Below are positions 43,715-52,389 of a DNA stretch of 64,000 nt, piece after piece. This stretch comes from Pseudomonas sp. Leaf58. Its GTDB lineage: Bacteria; Pseudomonadota; Gammaproteobacteria; Pseudomonadales; Pseudomonadaceae. Every line of letters begins with the position of its first letter. Positions within the stretch are counted from its first letter, which is position 1. The stretch spans positions 5,151,501 through 5,215,500 of the forward strand of contig NZ_CP032677.1 of assembly GCF_003627215.1 (NCBI RefSeq). The letters run 5' to 3'. Under the pieces are notes generated by a model. The model worked only from the letters and a program-made list of their open reading frames with translations. It had not been told where the DNA came from and ran no database searches. Position numbers and translations under genes: made by a program.

Positions 43715-45073
43715 TCAGACAGCGAACAGCAGGAACTCACGCTCCCAGGAACTGATGACGCGTTTGAAATTTTCGTGCTCGGCGCGCTTGGTGGCGACGT
43801 AGCCGGTAATGAATTTCTTGCCCAGGTACTGCACCAACGAATGGCTGTTTTCCATACGTTCCAGGGCATCTTCGATGGTCAGAGGCAGGCGCAGGTTGCG
43901 GCGTTCGTAGCCACGGCCCTGAACTGGCGCACTGGCTTCGATGCCTTCGACCATGCCGATGTAGCCACACAGCAGGCTGGCGGCAATGGCCAGGTAAGGG
44001 TTGGCGTCGGCGCCCGGCAGGCGGTTCTCGACCCGGCGGCTTTGCGGGCCAGCGTCCGGCACGCGCAGGCCGACGGTGCGGTTTTCTTCACCCCACTCCA
44101 CGTTCACCGGCGCTGAAGTGTCAGGCAGGAAGCGGCGGAACGAGTTGACGTTGGGGGCGAACAGCGGCAGCGCCTCGGGGATGAACTTCTGCAGGCCACC
44201 GATGTGGTGCAGGAACAGCTCGCTCATGCTGCCGTCGTCGTTGCTGAAGATGTTTTTGCCAGTGGCCACATCGACCACGCTCTGGTGCAGGTGCATGGCA
44301 CTGCCCGGCTCGCCGGTCATGGGCTTGGCCATGAAGGTGGCGGCCACGTTGTGCTTGAGCGCGGCCTCGCGCATGGTGCGCTTGAACACCAGGATCTGGT
44401 CGGCCAAGTGCAGGGCGTTACCGTGACGGAAGTTGATCTCCATCTGCGCCGTGCCGTCTTCGTGGATCAGCGTGTCGAGGTCCAGTTGCTGCAGTTCGCA
44501 CCAGTCGTAAACATCTTCGAACAGCGGGTCGAATTCGTTGGCGGCCTCGATCGAGAACGACTGGCGGCCGGTTTCTGGGCGGCCCGAGCGGCCTACCGGC
44601 GGCTGCAGTGGGAAGTCCGGGTCTTCGCTACGCTTGGTCAGGTAGAACTCCATCTCGGGCGCGACGATCGGCTGCCAGCCCTTGTCGGCGTAGAGCTGGA
44701 GTACTTTTTTCAGCACGTTGCGCGGCGACAGTTCGACCGGGTTGCCCTTCTTGTCGTAGGTGTCGTGGATCACCTGGGCGGTTGGCTCGATGGCCCACGG
44801 TACCAGGAACACGGCGTTTTCGTCGGGGCGGCAGATCATGTCGATGTCCGCCGGGTCGAGCAGTTCGTAATAGATGTCGTCGTCGACGTAGTCGCCGGTC
44901 ACGGTCTGCAGCAGCACGCTTTCAGGCAGGCGCATGCCTTTTTCGGCGATAAACTTGTTGGTAGGCGAAATCTTGCCGCGCGTGATGCCGGTCAGGTCAC
45001 TGATCATGCATTCGACTTCGGTGATCTTGTGCTCTTTCAACCAATCGGTGAGCTGGTCGAGGTTGTTACTCAT
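43715..45073 (-). CDS. spuB: Gamma-glutamylpolyamine synthetase (GS-like), SpuB
   Basis: 452 residues of the glutamine synthetase fold, type III/PuuA-like. Present are EVECMISDLTGITRGK near the N-terminus, the metal-binding VAPEMEFYL, GTAQMEINFRHGNAL, MAKPMTGEPGSAMHLHQSV, and RVENRLPGADANPYLAIAASL. The adenylylation tyrosine region of GlnA is absent. It joins glutamate to a polyamine with ATP, opening the gamma-glutamylation route of catabolism. First gene of the minus-strand operon; ribosome site GAGGTATTTATG. Confidence 0.92.
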   Translation of the reverse strand: MSNNLDQLTDWLKEHKITEVECMISDLTGITRGKISPTNKFIAEKGMRLPESVLLQTVTGDYVDDDIYYELLDPADIDMICRPDENAVFLVPWAIEPTAQVIHDTYDKKGNPVELSPRNVLKKVLQLYADKGWQPIVAPEMEFYLTKRSEDPDFPLQPPVGRSGRPETGRQSFSIEAANEFDPLFEDVYDWCELQQLDLDTLIHEDGTAQMEINFRHGNALHLADQILVFKRTMREAALKHNVAATFMAKPMTGEPGSAMHLHQSVVDVATGKNIFSNDDGSMSELFLHHIGGLQKFIPEALPLFAPNVNSFRRFLPDTSAPVNVEWGEENRTVGLRVPDAGPQSRRVENRLPGADANPYLAIAASLLCGYIGMVEGIEASAPVQGRGYERRNLRLPLTIEDALERMENSHSLVQYLGKKFITGYVATKRAEHENFKRVISSWEREFLLFAV

Positions 45074-45647
45074 AAATACCTCAGGAGGTAAGGTGGTCCG
45101 CGCACTGATTCTGGATGGAGTACATTGCTAAAGCAAAAACCCCCGCGCAGAGCCACAGTGGATACACTGAAATCAGCTGTGTCCGTAATGAGTTCGAAAG
45201 GCAGGAAGACGAAACGAAGGGCGGTAAACCGCTACGAGGGCGGGTCCGGAAACGCCAAACGTCAATTATTGCGGCCAGGGTGGCCACGCCATTGACGAAG
45301 CTTGCAAAAACGGCGGAGGTACCCGATGGCACTGTACAGACAGTGCTTTCAGGTCGCGGCAAGCGGACCATGTGACCCTCGTATTATTGTGTTCTGGGTT
45401 GAGACCGAGCTTAGCCTTGTTCATTTTTTTACACAACTCCTGCGTAAAAAATAAAACACGGCATGCTTCAGATCACCCTTTCCAGCGTAAATAGCGGATA
45501 ATGGCACGCCCCGATATGCAGCAAATCTGCCGTAGATGTGCCATTTCAGGGCATCATGGAGTTGGCTTGACATCAGTATGGCTTTTCGGTTGACTGGTCC
45601 TGCAAGCCCCCCTTGATTGATATTTTTAACAACAAAGGTGTTGCATC
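45074..45647. other. Divergent intergenic region spuB-spuI
   Basis: 574 bp between two divergent synthetase genes, so it should hold both promoters. An 86-codon plus-strand frame (45115-45375) has no ribosome site and mostly low-complexity content, but its end, LTKLAKTAEVPDGTVQTVL (45292-45348), resembles a LacI-family helix-turn-helix. From about 45420 the sequence turns AT-rich (tttttttacacaac, gtaaaaaataaaac). A TGGCACG at about 45502 is not spaced for a sigma-54 site. No riboswitch or terminator found. Confidence 0.6.
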
Positions 45648-47024
45648 ATGTCGGTACCCCCGCGTGCCGTTCAGCTTAACGAAGCGAACGCGTTCCTTAA
45701 GGAACATCCTGAGGTTCTCTACGTTGACCTTCTGATTGCAGATATGAATGGTGTGGTGCGTGGCAAGCGCATTGAGCGCACCAGCCTCCACAAGGTTTAC
45801 GAGAAAGGCATCAATCTGCCGGCCTCCCTCTTCGCCCTGGATATCAACGGTTCCACTGTCGAAAGCACCGGCCTTGGCCTGGACATCGGCGATGCTGACC
45901 GTATCTGCTATCCAATCCCCGACACACTCTGTAACGAACCGTGGCAAAAGCGCCCCACTGCCCAGCTACTGATGACCATGCACGAGATCGAAGGCGAACC
46001 ATTCTTCGCCGACCCTCGTGAAGTACTGCGTCAGGTGGTGAGCAAGTTCGACGAAATGGGCCTGACCATCTGCGCCGCGTTCGAGCTGGAGTTCTACCTG
46101 ATCGACCAGGAGAACGTGAACGGCCGCCCACAGCCGCCGCGCTCGCCAATCTCGGGCAAGCGCCCGCAGTCGACCCAGGTGTACCTGATCGACGACCTCG
46201 ACGAATATGCCGACTGCCTGCAGGACATCCTGGAAGGCGCCAAGGAACAAGGCATCCCGGCCGACGCCATCGTCAAGGAAAGCGCCCCGGCGCAGTTCGA
46301 AGTCAACCTGCACCACGTGCCAGACCCGCTCAAGGCCTGCGACTACGCGGTACTGCTCAAGCGGTTGATCAAGAACATCGCCTACGACCATGAAATGGAC
46401 ACCACCTTCATGGCCAAGCCCTACCCGGGCCAGGCAGGTAACGGCCTGCATGTACACATTTCCGTGCTGGACAAAGATGGCAACAACATCTTCACCAGCG
46501 AGGATCCCGAGCAGAACGCCGCATTACGTCACGCTGTCGGCGGTGTGCTCGAGACCCTGCCTGCGTCCATGGCGTTCCTGTGCCCGAACGTCAACTCGTA
46601 CCGCCGTTTTGGCGCACAGTTCTACGTACCGAACGCGCCAAGCTGGGGCCTGGACAACCGCACCGTAGCCCTGCGCGTACCGACCGGCTCGCCGGACGCC
46701 GTGCGCCTCGAACACCGCGTGGCAGGTGCCGACGCCAACCCGTACCTGATGATGGCCGCTGTGCTGGCCGGCGTGCACCATGGCCTGACCAACAAGGTCG
46801 AGCCAGGTGAGCCGATTGAAGGCAACTCGTACGAGCAGCTGGAGCAGAGCCTGCCGAACAACCTGCGCGATGCACTGCGCGAGCTGGACGACAGCGAAAT
46901 CCTGAACAAGTACATCGATCCGAAGTACATCGATATCTTTGTCGCGTGCAAGGAGAGCGAGCTGGAGGAGTTCGAACACTCGATCTCCGACCTCGAGTAC
47001 AACTGGTATCTGCATACCGTGTAA
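45648..47024 (+). CDS. spuI: Gamma-glutamylpolyamine synthetase (GS-like), SpuI
   Basis: 458 residues, second PuuA-like synthetase of the locus. Landmarks: VDLLIADMNGVVRGKRIERTSL, CAAFELEFYLIDQ, APAQFEVNLHHVPD, MAKPYPGQAGNGLHVHISV, RLEHRVAGADANPYLMMAA. It differs throughout from SpuB, so the two probably prefer different polyamines. The ribosome site AAAGGTG lies 8 bp before the ATG. Divergent from spuB and followed by its own terminator, so it is a single-gene transcript. No gamma-glutamyl hydrolase gene (spuA type) is linked. Confidence 0.93.
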   Translation: MSVPPRAVQLNEANAFLKEHPEVLYVDLLIADMNGVVRGKRIERTSLHKVYEKGINLPASLFALDINGSTVESTGLGLDIGDADRICYPIPDTLCNEPWQKRPTAQLLMTMHEIEGEPFFADPREVLRQVVSKFDEMGLTICAAFELEFYLIDQENVNGRPQPPRSPISGKRPQSTQVYLIDDLDEYADCLQDILEGAKEQGIPADAIVKESAPAQFEVNLHHVPDPLKACDYAVLLKRLIKNIAYDHEMDTTFMAKPYPGQAGNGLHVHISVLDKDGNNIFTSEDPEQNAALRHAVGGVLETLPASMAFLCPNVNSYRRFGAQFYVPNAPSWGLDNRTVALRVPTGSPDAVRLEHRVAGADANPYLMMAAVLAGVHHGLTNKVEPGEPIEGNSYEQLEQSLPNNLRDALRELDDSEILNKYIDPKYIDIFVACKESELEEFEHSISDLEYNWYLHTV

Positions 47025-47030
47025 GCAAAA

Positions 47031-47057
47031 ACGCCGCCCACTAGGGCGGCGTTTTTC
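47031..47057 (+). terminator. Terminator of spuI
   Basis: Perfect stem ACGCCGCCC / GGGCGGCGT with a four-base loop and TTTTT; starts 6 bp after the stop codon. An A-run on the left side could make it act in both directions. Confidence 0.94.
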
Positions 47058-47070
47058 ATTCTGCACCGCG

Positions 47071-47174
47071 TCGCCTGCTTCGCGGGTAAACCCGCTCCTA
47101 CAGGTCCTTCGGAAGGCTCAGGCCCGGTGAGAATCCTGTAGGAGCGGGTTTACCCGCGAAGAGGCCGGTACAGG
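47071..47174. repeat. REP pair (inverted)
   Basis: Inverted units cttcgcgggtaaacccgctc and gagcgggtttacccgcgaag with ctacagg / cctgtag inside, between the spuI terminator and the argA stop. Confidence 0.93.
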
Positions 47175-47175
47175 C

Positions 47176-48474
47176 TTACAGGGATTTCTCGAAAATCTTC
47201 GAATTGCGCTGGTAGTTGTACAGCGAAGCCCGCGCCGCTGGCAGCCGCTCCACTCCACTCGGCGCAAACCCGCGTTCACGGAACCAATGCGCCGTACGCG
47301 TGGTAAGCACGAACAGGGTATTCAAGCCCATCTGCCGCGCCCGGCTTTCGATACGCTCCAGCAACTCGTCCCCGCGCCCGCCATGGCGGTACTCCGGGTT
47401 CACCGCCAGACACGCTAGCTCCCCGGCTTCGGAGTCGGCAATCGGGTACAGCGCCGCACAGGCGATGATCATGCCTTCGCGCTCCACCACGCTGAACTGC
47501 TCGATCTCCCGCTCCAGGACTTCGCGCGAACGACGCACCAGAATGCCCTGCTCTTCCAGCGGGCTGATCAGCTCCAGCAGGCCACCCACATCCTCGATGG
47601 TTGCCTCGCGCACCACTTCGAACTGCTCCTGCGACACCAGCGTGCCGCCACCGCCACGGGTGAACAGCTCGGTCAGCAAGGCGCCGTCCTCGGCATAGCT
47701 GACGATATGGCTGCGCGCCACTCCGCCCTTGCAGGCCTCGGCCGCGGCGTCCAGCAGCTCGCCCTGGTAATCACTGCCCAGGCGCTGCAAATGCGGGGCA
47801 ACCTGCTGTGGGCGCAGCTCACGCACCAGCTTGCCGCTTTCGTCCAGCAGGCCTGGCTCGGCACCGAACAGCAGCAGCTTGTCGGCGCCCAACTCGATGG
47901 CGGCACGGGTGGCCACGTCTTCACAGGCCAGGTTAAAAATTTCACCCGTGGGCGAGTAGCCCAGCGGCGACAACAGCACGATGGAACGCTCGTCGAGCAG
48001 GCGGCTGATGCCCTTGCGGTCGACCCGGCGCACCTCGCCGGTGTGATGGTAGTCCACCCCTTCCAGCACGCCGATCGGCCGCGCCGTGACCAAGTTGCCG
48101 GACGCTACGCGCAGGCGCGAGCCCTGCATCGGCGAAGCGGCAATGTCCATCGACAGGCGCGCCTCGATGGCCAGGCGCAAGGCGCCGACGGCATCGATCA
48201 CGCAGTCCAGGGTGGCGGCATCGGTGATGCGCAGGCCATGGTGGTAGTGCGGGGTCAGGCCGCGGTCAGCCAAGCGGCTTTCGATCTGCGGGCGCGAACC
48301 ATGCACCAGCACCAGGCGCACGCCGAGGCTGTGCAGCAGCACCAGGTCGTGGACGATGTTGCCGAAATTAGGGTGTTCAACCCCATCGCCTGGGAGCATG
48401 ACCACGAAGGTGCAGTCGCGATGGGCATTGATGTACGGGGATGCATGACGCAACCAGTTGACGTAATCGGGCAT
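47176..48474 (-). CDS. argA: N-acetylglutamate synthase
   Basis: Acetylates glutamate with acetyl-CoA, the first step of arginine synthesis. 432 residues: an amino-acid-kinase-like domain (about 1-290; FVVMLPGDGVEHPNFGNIVHDL, LVLVHGSRPQIE, VLLSPLGYSPTGEIFNL) that carries arginine feedback control, then a GNAT acetyltransferase domain (ACLAVNPEYRHGGRGDELLERIE). Full length for the classical ArgA. Same strand as argE downstream in reading order after argE, with 124 bp between them. Confidence 0.96.
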   Translation of the reverse strand: MPDYVNWLRHASPYINAHRDCTFVVMLPGDGVEHPNFGNIVHDLVLLHSLGVRLVLVHGSRPQIESRLADRGLTPHYHHGLRITDAATLDCVIDAVGALRLAIEARLSMDIAASPMQGSRLRVASGNLVTARPIGVLEGVDYHHTGEVRRVDRKGISRLLDERSIVLLSPLGYSPTGEIFNLACEDVATRAAIELGADKLLLFGAEPGLLDESGKLVRELRPQQVAPHLQRLGSDYQGELLDAAAEACKGGVARSHIVSYAEDGALLTELFTRGGGGTLVSQEQFEVVREATIEDVGGLLELISPLEEQGILVRRSREVLEREIEQFSVVEREGMIIACAALYPIADSEAGELACLAVNPEYRHGGRGDELLERIESRARQMGLNTLFVLTTRTAHWFRERGFAPSGVERLPAARASLYNYQRNSKIFEKSL

Positions 48475-48598
48475 GACAGGGCCTGTGGATAAGTGGACGG
48501 AGAACGGCGATACAGGGGGCGTTCAGGATCATCGTCGGAACAGGCTTGCGGTCACGCGCGGTCTCCTCTAGGCAGGAACGAATCAGTTCGATTGACGT

Positions 48599-49741
48599 TT
48601 AGTGCAGGCAATAGTGCCGGATCAGGTCACGCAATAGACGCACGGTAGGCTCGATTCGTGACATTTCAAGGTATTCGCCGGGCTGGTGGGCACAGGCGAT
48701 GTCGCCAGGGCCCAGCACGATGGTCTGACAGCCCAGTTGCTGAAGATAAGGCGCTTCGGTGCCGAACGCCACCGCTTCGGCGCGATGACCGCTCAGGCGC
48801 TCTGCCACTTGCACCAGTTCGGCGTCGGCAGCTTGCTCGAATGGCGGCACCTCTGGGAACAGCGGCGCATAATCGATGCGCACCTCGAAGCGCTCTGCCA
48901 CGGGCACCAGCTTGTCGCGGATAGCCGCGCGCAGCTGCTCCACATCCATACCTGGCAGCGGGCGCAGGTCGAATTCCAGGGCACATTGGCCGCAGATGCG
49001 GTTGGGGTTGTCACCGCCGTGGATGCAGCCAAAGTTCATGGTCGGGGTCGGCACGCTGAATTGCGGGTTGCGGTAGCGTTGCTGCCATTGCTGGCGCAGG
49101 CCCATCAGTTCGCCCATCACCGCGTGCATCGCCTCCATGGCGCTACGGCCCAGGCTTGGGTCTGAGGAATGGCCACTGCGCCCGAGGATATCAATGCGGT
49201 CCATGAGGATGCCCTTGTGCATACGAATCGGCCGCAGCCCGGTGGGCTCGCCAATCACCGCGGCCCTGCCAAGCGGTTGGCCGGCCTCGGCCAAGGCACG
49301 GGCGCCGGACATGGAGCTTTCTTCGTCGCAGGTGGCAAGAATCAGCAATGGCTGCTTGAAGTCGTGCTCCAGCAGCGGGATGACCGCTTCGATGACCAGC
49401 GCGAAGAAGCCCTTCATGTCGCAGCTCCCCAAGCCGACCCAGCGGCCATCGGCCTCGGTCAGCTTCAGCGGGTCGCTGGCCCACAACTGTTCGTCATAGG
49501 GCACGGTGTCGCTGTGCCCGGCAAGCACCAGGCCGCCTGGGCCCGTGCCGCGGCTGGCCAGCAAGTTGAATTTGCCGGGGCTGACCTGCTGGATGTCGCA
49601 CTTGAAGCCAAGGTCGCCCAGCCAGCCGGCCAACAGGTCGATGACCTGGCGGTTGGATTGGTCCAGCGCAGGCTGGGTGCAACTGACCGAAGGCGCGGCG
49701 ATCAAAGCGGCGAACTGGTCTTTCAGCGTCGGCAACGGCAT
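48599..49741 (-). CDS. argE: Acetylornithine deacetylase
   Basis: M20 metallopeptidase-family enzyme of 380 residues that removes acetyl from N-acetylornithine. Zinc ligands are expected in LAGHSDTVPYD, GLGSCDMKGFFA and ATCDEESSMSGA (the Glu pair), and later GPGDIACAHQPGEYLE with the last histidine. The dimerisation domain (RSGHSSDPSLGRSAMEAM) is intact. Pseudomonads recycle acetyl through ArgJ, so ArgE-like enzymes can be auxiliary or act on related amides; the exact substrate is inferred. It precedes argA on the same strand. Confidence 0.9.
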   Translation of the reverse strand: MPLPTLKDQFAALIAAPSVSCTQPALDQSNRQVIDLLAGWLGDLGFKCDIQQVSPGKFNLLASRGTGPGGLVLAGHSDTVPYDEQLWASDPLKLTEADGRWVGLGSCDMKGFFALVIEAVIPLLEHDFKQPLLILATCDEESSMSGARALAEAGQPLGRAAVIGEPTGLRPIRMHKGILMDRIDILGRSGHSSDPSLGRSAMEAMHAVMGELMGLRQQWQQRYRNPQFSVPTPTMNFGCIHGGDNPNRICGQCALEFDLRPLPGMDVEQLRAAIRDKLVPVAERFEVRIDYAPLFPEVPPFEQAADAELVQVAERLSGHRAEAVAFGTEAPYLQQLGCQTIVLGPGDIACAHQPGEYLEMSRIEPTVRLLRDLIRHYCLH

Positions 49742-49800
49742 GCGCGTACTCCTTGGAAGCGTTGCCCATCATAGCAATGCCATTCGTTCGCAGGGCAACC

Positions 49801-49843
49801 GTGGTGGCTTCTTCGTGGGCTTGCCCCGCGAAGAAGCCACCAC
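49801..49843. repeat. Long single REP-type hairpin
   Basis: Arms gtggtggcttcttcg and cgaagaagccaccac with gggc/gcccc near the tip and a two-base loop; one mismatch. It lies in the divergent space between argE and the CYTH-CHAD gene, 68 bp before the latter. Confidence 0.8.
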
Positions 49844-49910
49844 GATCCAACAGTCGACAGCCGACTCCTGTAAACTCCTTGGCAACCACGCCCCCTCCTT
49901 CGAGCCTGTG

Positions 49911-51278
49911 ATGCACAAAGAAACCGAACTCAAGCTCCGCGCCAGCCGCGAGACCCTTGCCGCCCTGCGCGAGCACCCTCTGCTGAAAAAGCGCAACAAG
50001 TCCGGCTGGCAGACCCGCGAACTGACCAACCAGTACTTCGACACCCCCGAGCGCGAGCTGTCTGCCGCCCGCGTCGCGCTGCGCCTGCGCCGCGACGGCG
50101 AGGCCATCATCCAGACCCTCAAGTGCCGCGGCACCAGCGTGGCCGGGCTTTCCGAGCGTAACGAGCACGAATGGCAGCTGGACAAGGTCAAGCTCGACCT
50201 GAAAAAGCTCGACGCCACCTGCTGGCCCGAGCAACTGGCCGACCTGGACAAAAAGACCATCAAGCCGCTGTTCACCACCGACTTCACCCGTGAATTCGCT
50301 GAAATCGCCTGGGGCCGTGGCAAGAGCAAGGTGGTGATCGAGGCGGCGCTAGACCAAGGCTTCGTGATCGCCGGCAAGCGCAAGGAAGAAATCTGCGAGC
50401 TGGAACTGGAACTGCGCGAAGGTGAGCCGCAGGCACTGCTGGAACTGGCCGCCGAACTGGCCGCCAGCTTGCCGCTGATGCCTTGCGACATCAGCAAAGC
50501 CGAGCGTGGCTACCGCCTGCTGGAGCCGGACAGCTACGAGTTGGGCCTGCCGCACACCGAGCTGGAAGCCGAAATGGCCGTGGATGACGCCTACGCCGCA
50601 CTGGCCTGGCAACTGTTGGGCAGCAGCCAGCGCCTGGCTGAGCAGTACCGCCACAACGGCCATTGGCGCCTGCTGCAAGATTGGGTCGAGTGCCTGAGCG
50701 AGCTGCGCGCCCTCACCGCCAGCCTGGGCCAGGCCGCGCCACGCGCCGCCACTCGCGACCTGCGCAGCAGCCTCGATGCCTTGCTCGAAGACTGGCGCCC
50801 GCTGGTGCAGGCCGGTAACGATGACGAAGACATCCGCCGCGCCGCCCCCGAGCAATTCGCCGAAGAGCTGGAAGACGTGCGTTGGGGCCAGTTCTCGCTG
50901 GAAACCTCACGCTGGCTGCTGGCCCGTGCCTGGACCGCAGAGCGCAAGGGCCGTGGCGAGCGTCAGGGCAAGGCGCAACTGGCCAGCTGGCTGGCGCACC
51001 TGCTGGGCGAAGAAGGCCTGGCACTGAAACTGCCGCTGTACACCCAGCGCCCGGAAGACCTGGCCGAGCAACTGCCGCGTATCGAACAGCTGCTGGCCTG
51101 GTTGCACCATGCCCGCCAAGTGCTCGAAGCGCCACAGATGGACCGCCTGTACGGCGACCTGAAGAAGCTGCATGAGCTGGCCGAACAGCCCATCAGCGAT
51201 GAAGTGCTGGAAGCGCGTATCGAGCAGGCTCGGGCAGTGGATCAGAGCCGCGGCTGGAAGCACCTGCTCAGGGCTTGA
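49911..51278 (+). CDS. CYTH-CHAD inorganic triphosphatase (YgiF-like)
   Basis: 455 residues. N-terminal CYTH domain with the ExExK motif (KETELKLRAS), the charged tunnel strands ARVALRLRRDGEAIIQTLKCRG, and ELELELREGEPQALLELAAELA. C-terminal CHAD domain (about 215-455), helical, with basic residues such as EQYRHNGHWRLLQDWVE and AARDLRSSL-like stretches that bind polyphosphate in the family. E. coli YgiF hydrolyses inorganic triphosphate. The ATG at 49911 starts directly with the ExExK motif, as in homologues; longer in-frame readings cover the hairpin and argE leader. Confidence 0.9.
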   Translation: MHKETELKLRASRETLAALREHPLLKKRNKSGWQTRELTNQYFDTPERELSAARVALRLRRDGEAIIQTLKCRGTSVAGLSERNEHEWQLDKVKLDLKKLDATCWPEQLADLDKKTIKPLFTTDFTREFAEIAWGRGKSKVVIEAALDQGFVIAGKRKEEICELELELREGEPQALLELAAELAASLPLMPCDISKAERGYRLLEPDSYELGLPHTELEAEMAVDDAYAALAWQLLGSSQRLAEQYRHNGHWRLLQDWVECLSELRALTASLGQAAPRAATRDLRSSLDALLEDWRPLVQAGNDDEDIRRAAPEQFAEELEDVRWGQFSLETSRWLLARAWTAERKGRGERQGKAQLASWLAHLLGEEGLALKLPLYTQRPEDLAEQLPRIEQLLAWLHHARQVLEAPQMDRLYGDLKKLHELAEQPISDEVLEARIEQARAVDQSRGWKHLLRA

Positions 51279-51280
51279 TA

Positions 51281-51362
51281 GCGCGTCGCATGCTCCCACC
51301 GGTACACCACAGGGCTTGAGGTCGGTGGTAATCCTGTGGGAGCGGGCGAACCCGCGAACAGC
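51281..51362. repeat. Half-degenerate REP pair
   Basis: Right unit cctgtgggagcgggcgaacc is intact; the left unit has lost its core (gcgtcgcatgctcccaccgg). Lies between convergent genes. Confidence 0.7.
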
Positions 51363-51363
51363 C

Positions 51364-51834
51364 TCACCGCGACAGCGGCAGGCTAGTGGTGGACTTGATT
51401 TCCGAGAGCGCCACAATCGAATTCACTTCCTGGATACCCGGCACGTTCGACAGTTTTTCGAAGAAGAACCGCTCATAAGCCTCGATGTCCGACGTGACGA
51501 TACGCAGTAAAAAATCCACCGATCCCATCAGCACGTAGCACTCCAGTACCTCTGGGAACCCGCGGATCGCCTCGGTGAACTCGGTGAAGTTGGAGCGGCC
51601 ATGGGCGTTCAGCTTCACCTCGGCAAAAATCTGCGTGTTCAAGCCAACCTTCTTGCGGTCCAGCAAGGTTACCTGCCCGCGAATGACCCCTTCCTCCTTC
51701 AAGCGCTGGATACGCCGCCAGCACGGCGACTGCGACAGCCCCACGCGCTCGGCAATCTGTGCGCTGGACAGCGAAGCGTCTTCTTGCAGCAATTCGAGAA
51801 TACGACGGTCGTAGGCGTCCAGCTCGCTTTGCAT
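51364..51834 (-). CDS. Lrp/AsnC family transcriptional regulator
   Basis: 156 residues. N-terminal helix-turn-helix SSAQIAERVGLSQSPCWRRI and linker, then the RAM/ACT ligand domain (FAEVKLNAHGRS, VLECYVLMGSVDFLLRIV, VNSIVALSEIKSTTSLPL). The overall match is to Lrp rather than to short AsnC forms. Such proteins sense amino acids and act on nearby genes. It is divergent, over about 127 bp, from a small ACT-like gene that is a natural target candidate. Ligand unknown. Confidence 0.93.
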   Translation of the reverse strand: MQSELDAYDRRILELLQEDASLSSAQIAERVGLSQSPCWRRIQRLKEEGVIRGQVTLLDRKKVGLNTQIFAEVKLNAHGRSNFTEFTEAIRGFPEVLECYVLMGSVDFLLRIVTSDIEAYERFFFEKLSNVPGIQEVNSIVALSEIKSTTSLPLSR

Positions 51835-51961
51835 TTTTGTTTCTCCAAAGCAGCATTATTTGAATAGGCTAATTCGCCAGTAGCGCGAAACCCTCAAATA
51901 ATAGCGAAAAAATGCCCTCACCAACGTGCAAAAATTTCTCCCATATTTTGCGGAGACCAGC

Positions 51962-52267
51962 ATGAACGCACAGCCCCGTACCGACGCCTGGGCCGCCAAC
52001 AACGCCCACAGCACCGTGCACTATCGCCTGCAAGCCGAGGCCGAGCCTGACAGCCTGTGCCGGGTGCTCAACCTTTTCGCCTTGCAGTTTCTGACCCCAC
52101 ACAGCGTGCAGGTCAGCCAGCAACATGACTGGCTGGATATCGAGGTAGGCATCGGCGGCCTGAGCTGGCACCGGGCCGAAGTTATTGCGCAAAAACTGCG
52201 CAACTTGGTGTGTGTCGGCGAGGTAAGCCTGACCAACCTGCAGCGGGTAGAGCTGGCGGTGGTGTAA
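51962..52267 (+). CDS. Small ACT-like domain protein
   Basis: 101 residues. After a short polar N-terminus, HYRLQAEAEPDSLCRVLNLFALQFLTPHSVQV has the beta-alpha-beta start of an ACT domain (compare IlvN/IlvM regulatory subunits), and WHRAEVIAQKLRNLVCVGEVSLTNL the second half. No catalytic subunit gene is adjacent, so it may regulate an enzyme encoded elsewhere or bind a ligand alone. The ATG follows GCGGAGACCAGC. Divergent from the Lrp-type regulator, which suggests amino-acid responsive expression. Confidence 0.65.
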   Translation: MNAQPRTDAWAANNAHSTVHYRLQAEAEPDSLCRVLNLFALQFLTPHSVQVSQQHDWLDIEVGIGGLSWHRAEVIAQKLRNLVCVGEVSLTNLQRVELAVV

Positions 52268-52389
52268 CCATTTATCGGCCCCATCGCCCGCACAGGCACG
52301 GCAAAATCCCGAAACCGTTCACCGCCTATACCCTTTCCCAGCCCGGCTAGGCTTGATCAGCACTCCCCTATCAGGCACGGACGCCAACC

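Noticed and set aside
45501..45520. Sigma-54 promoter suggested by TGGCACG before spuI
   Set aside because: The GC doublet is not at the required distance from the GG doublet, so the -12 element is missing.
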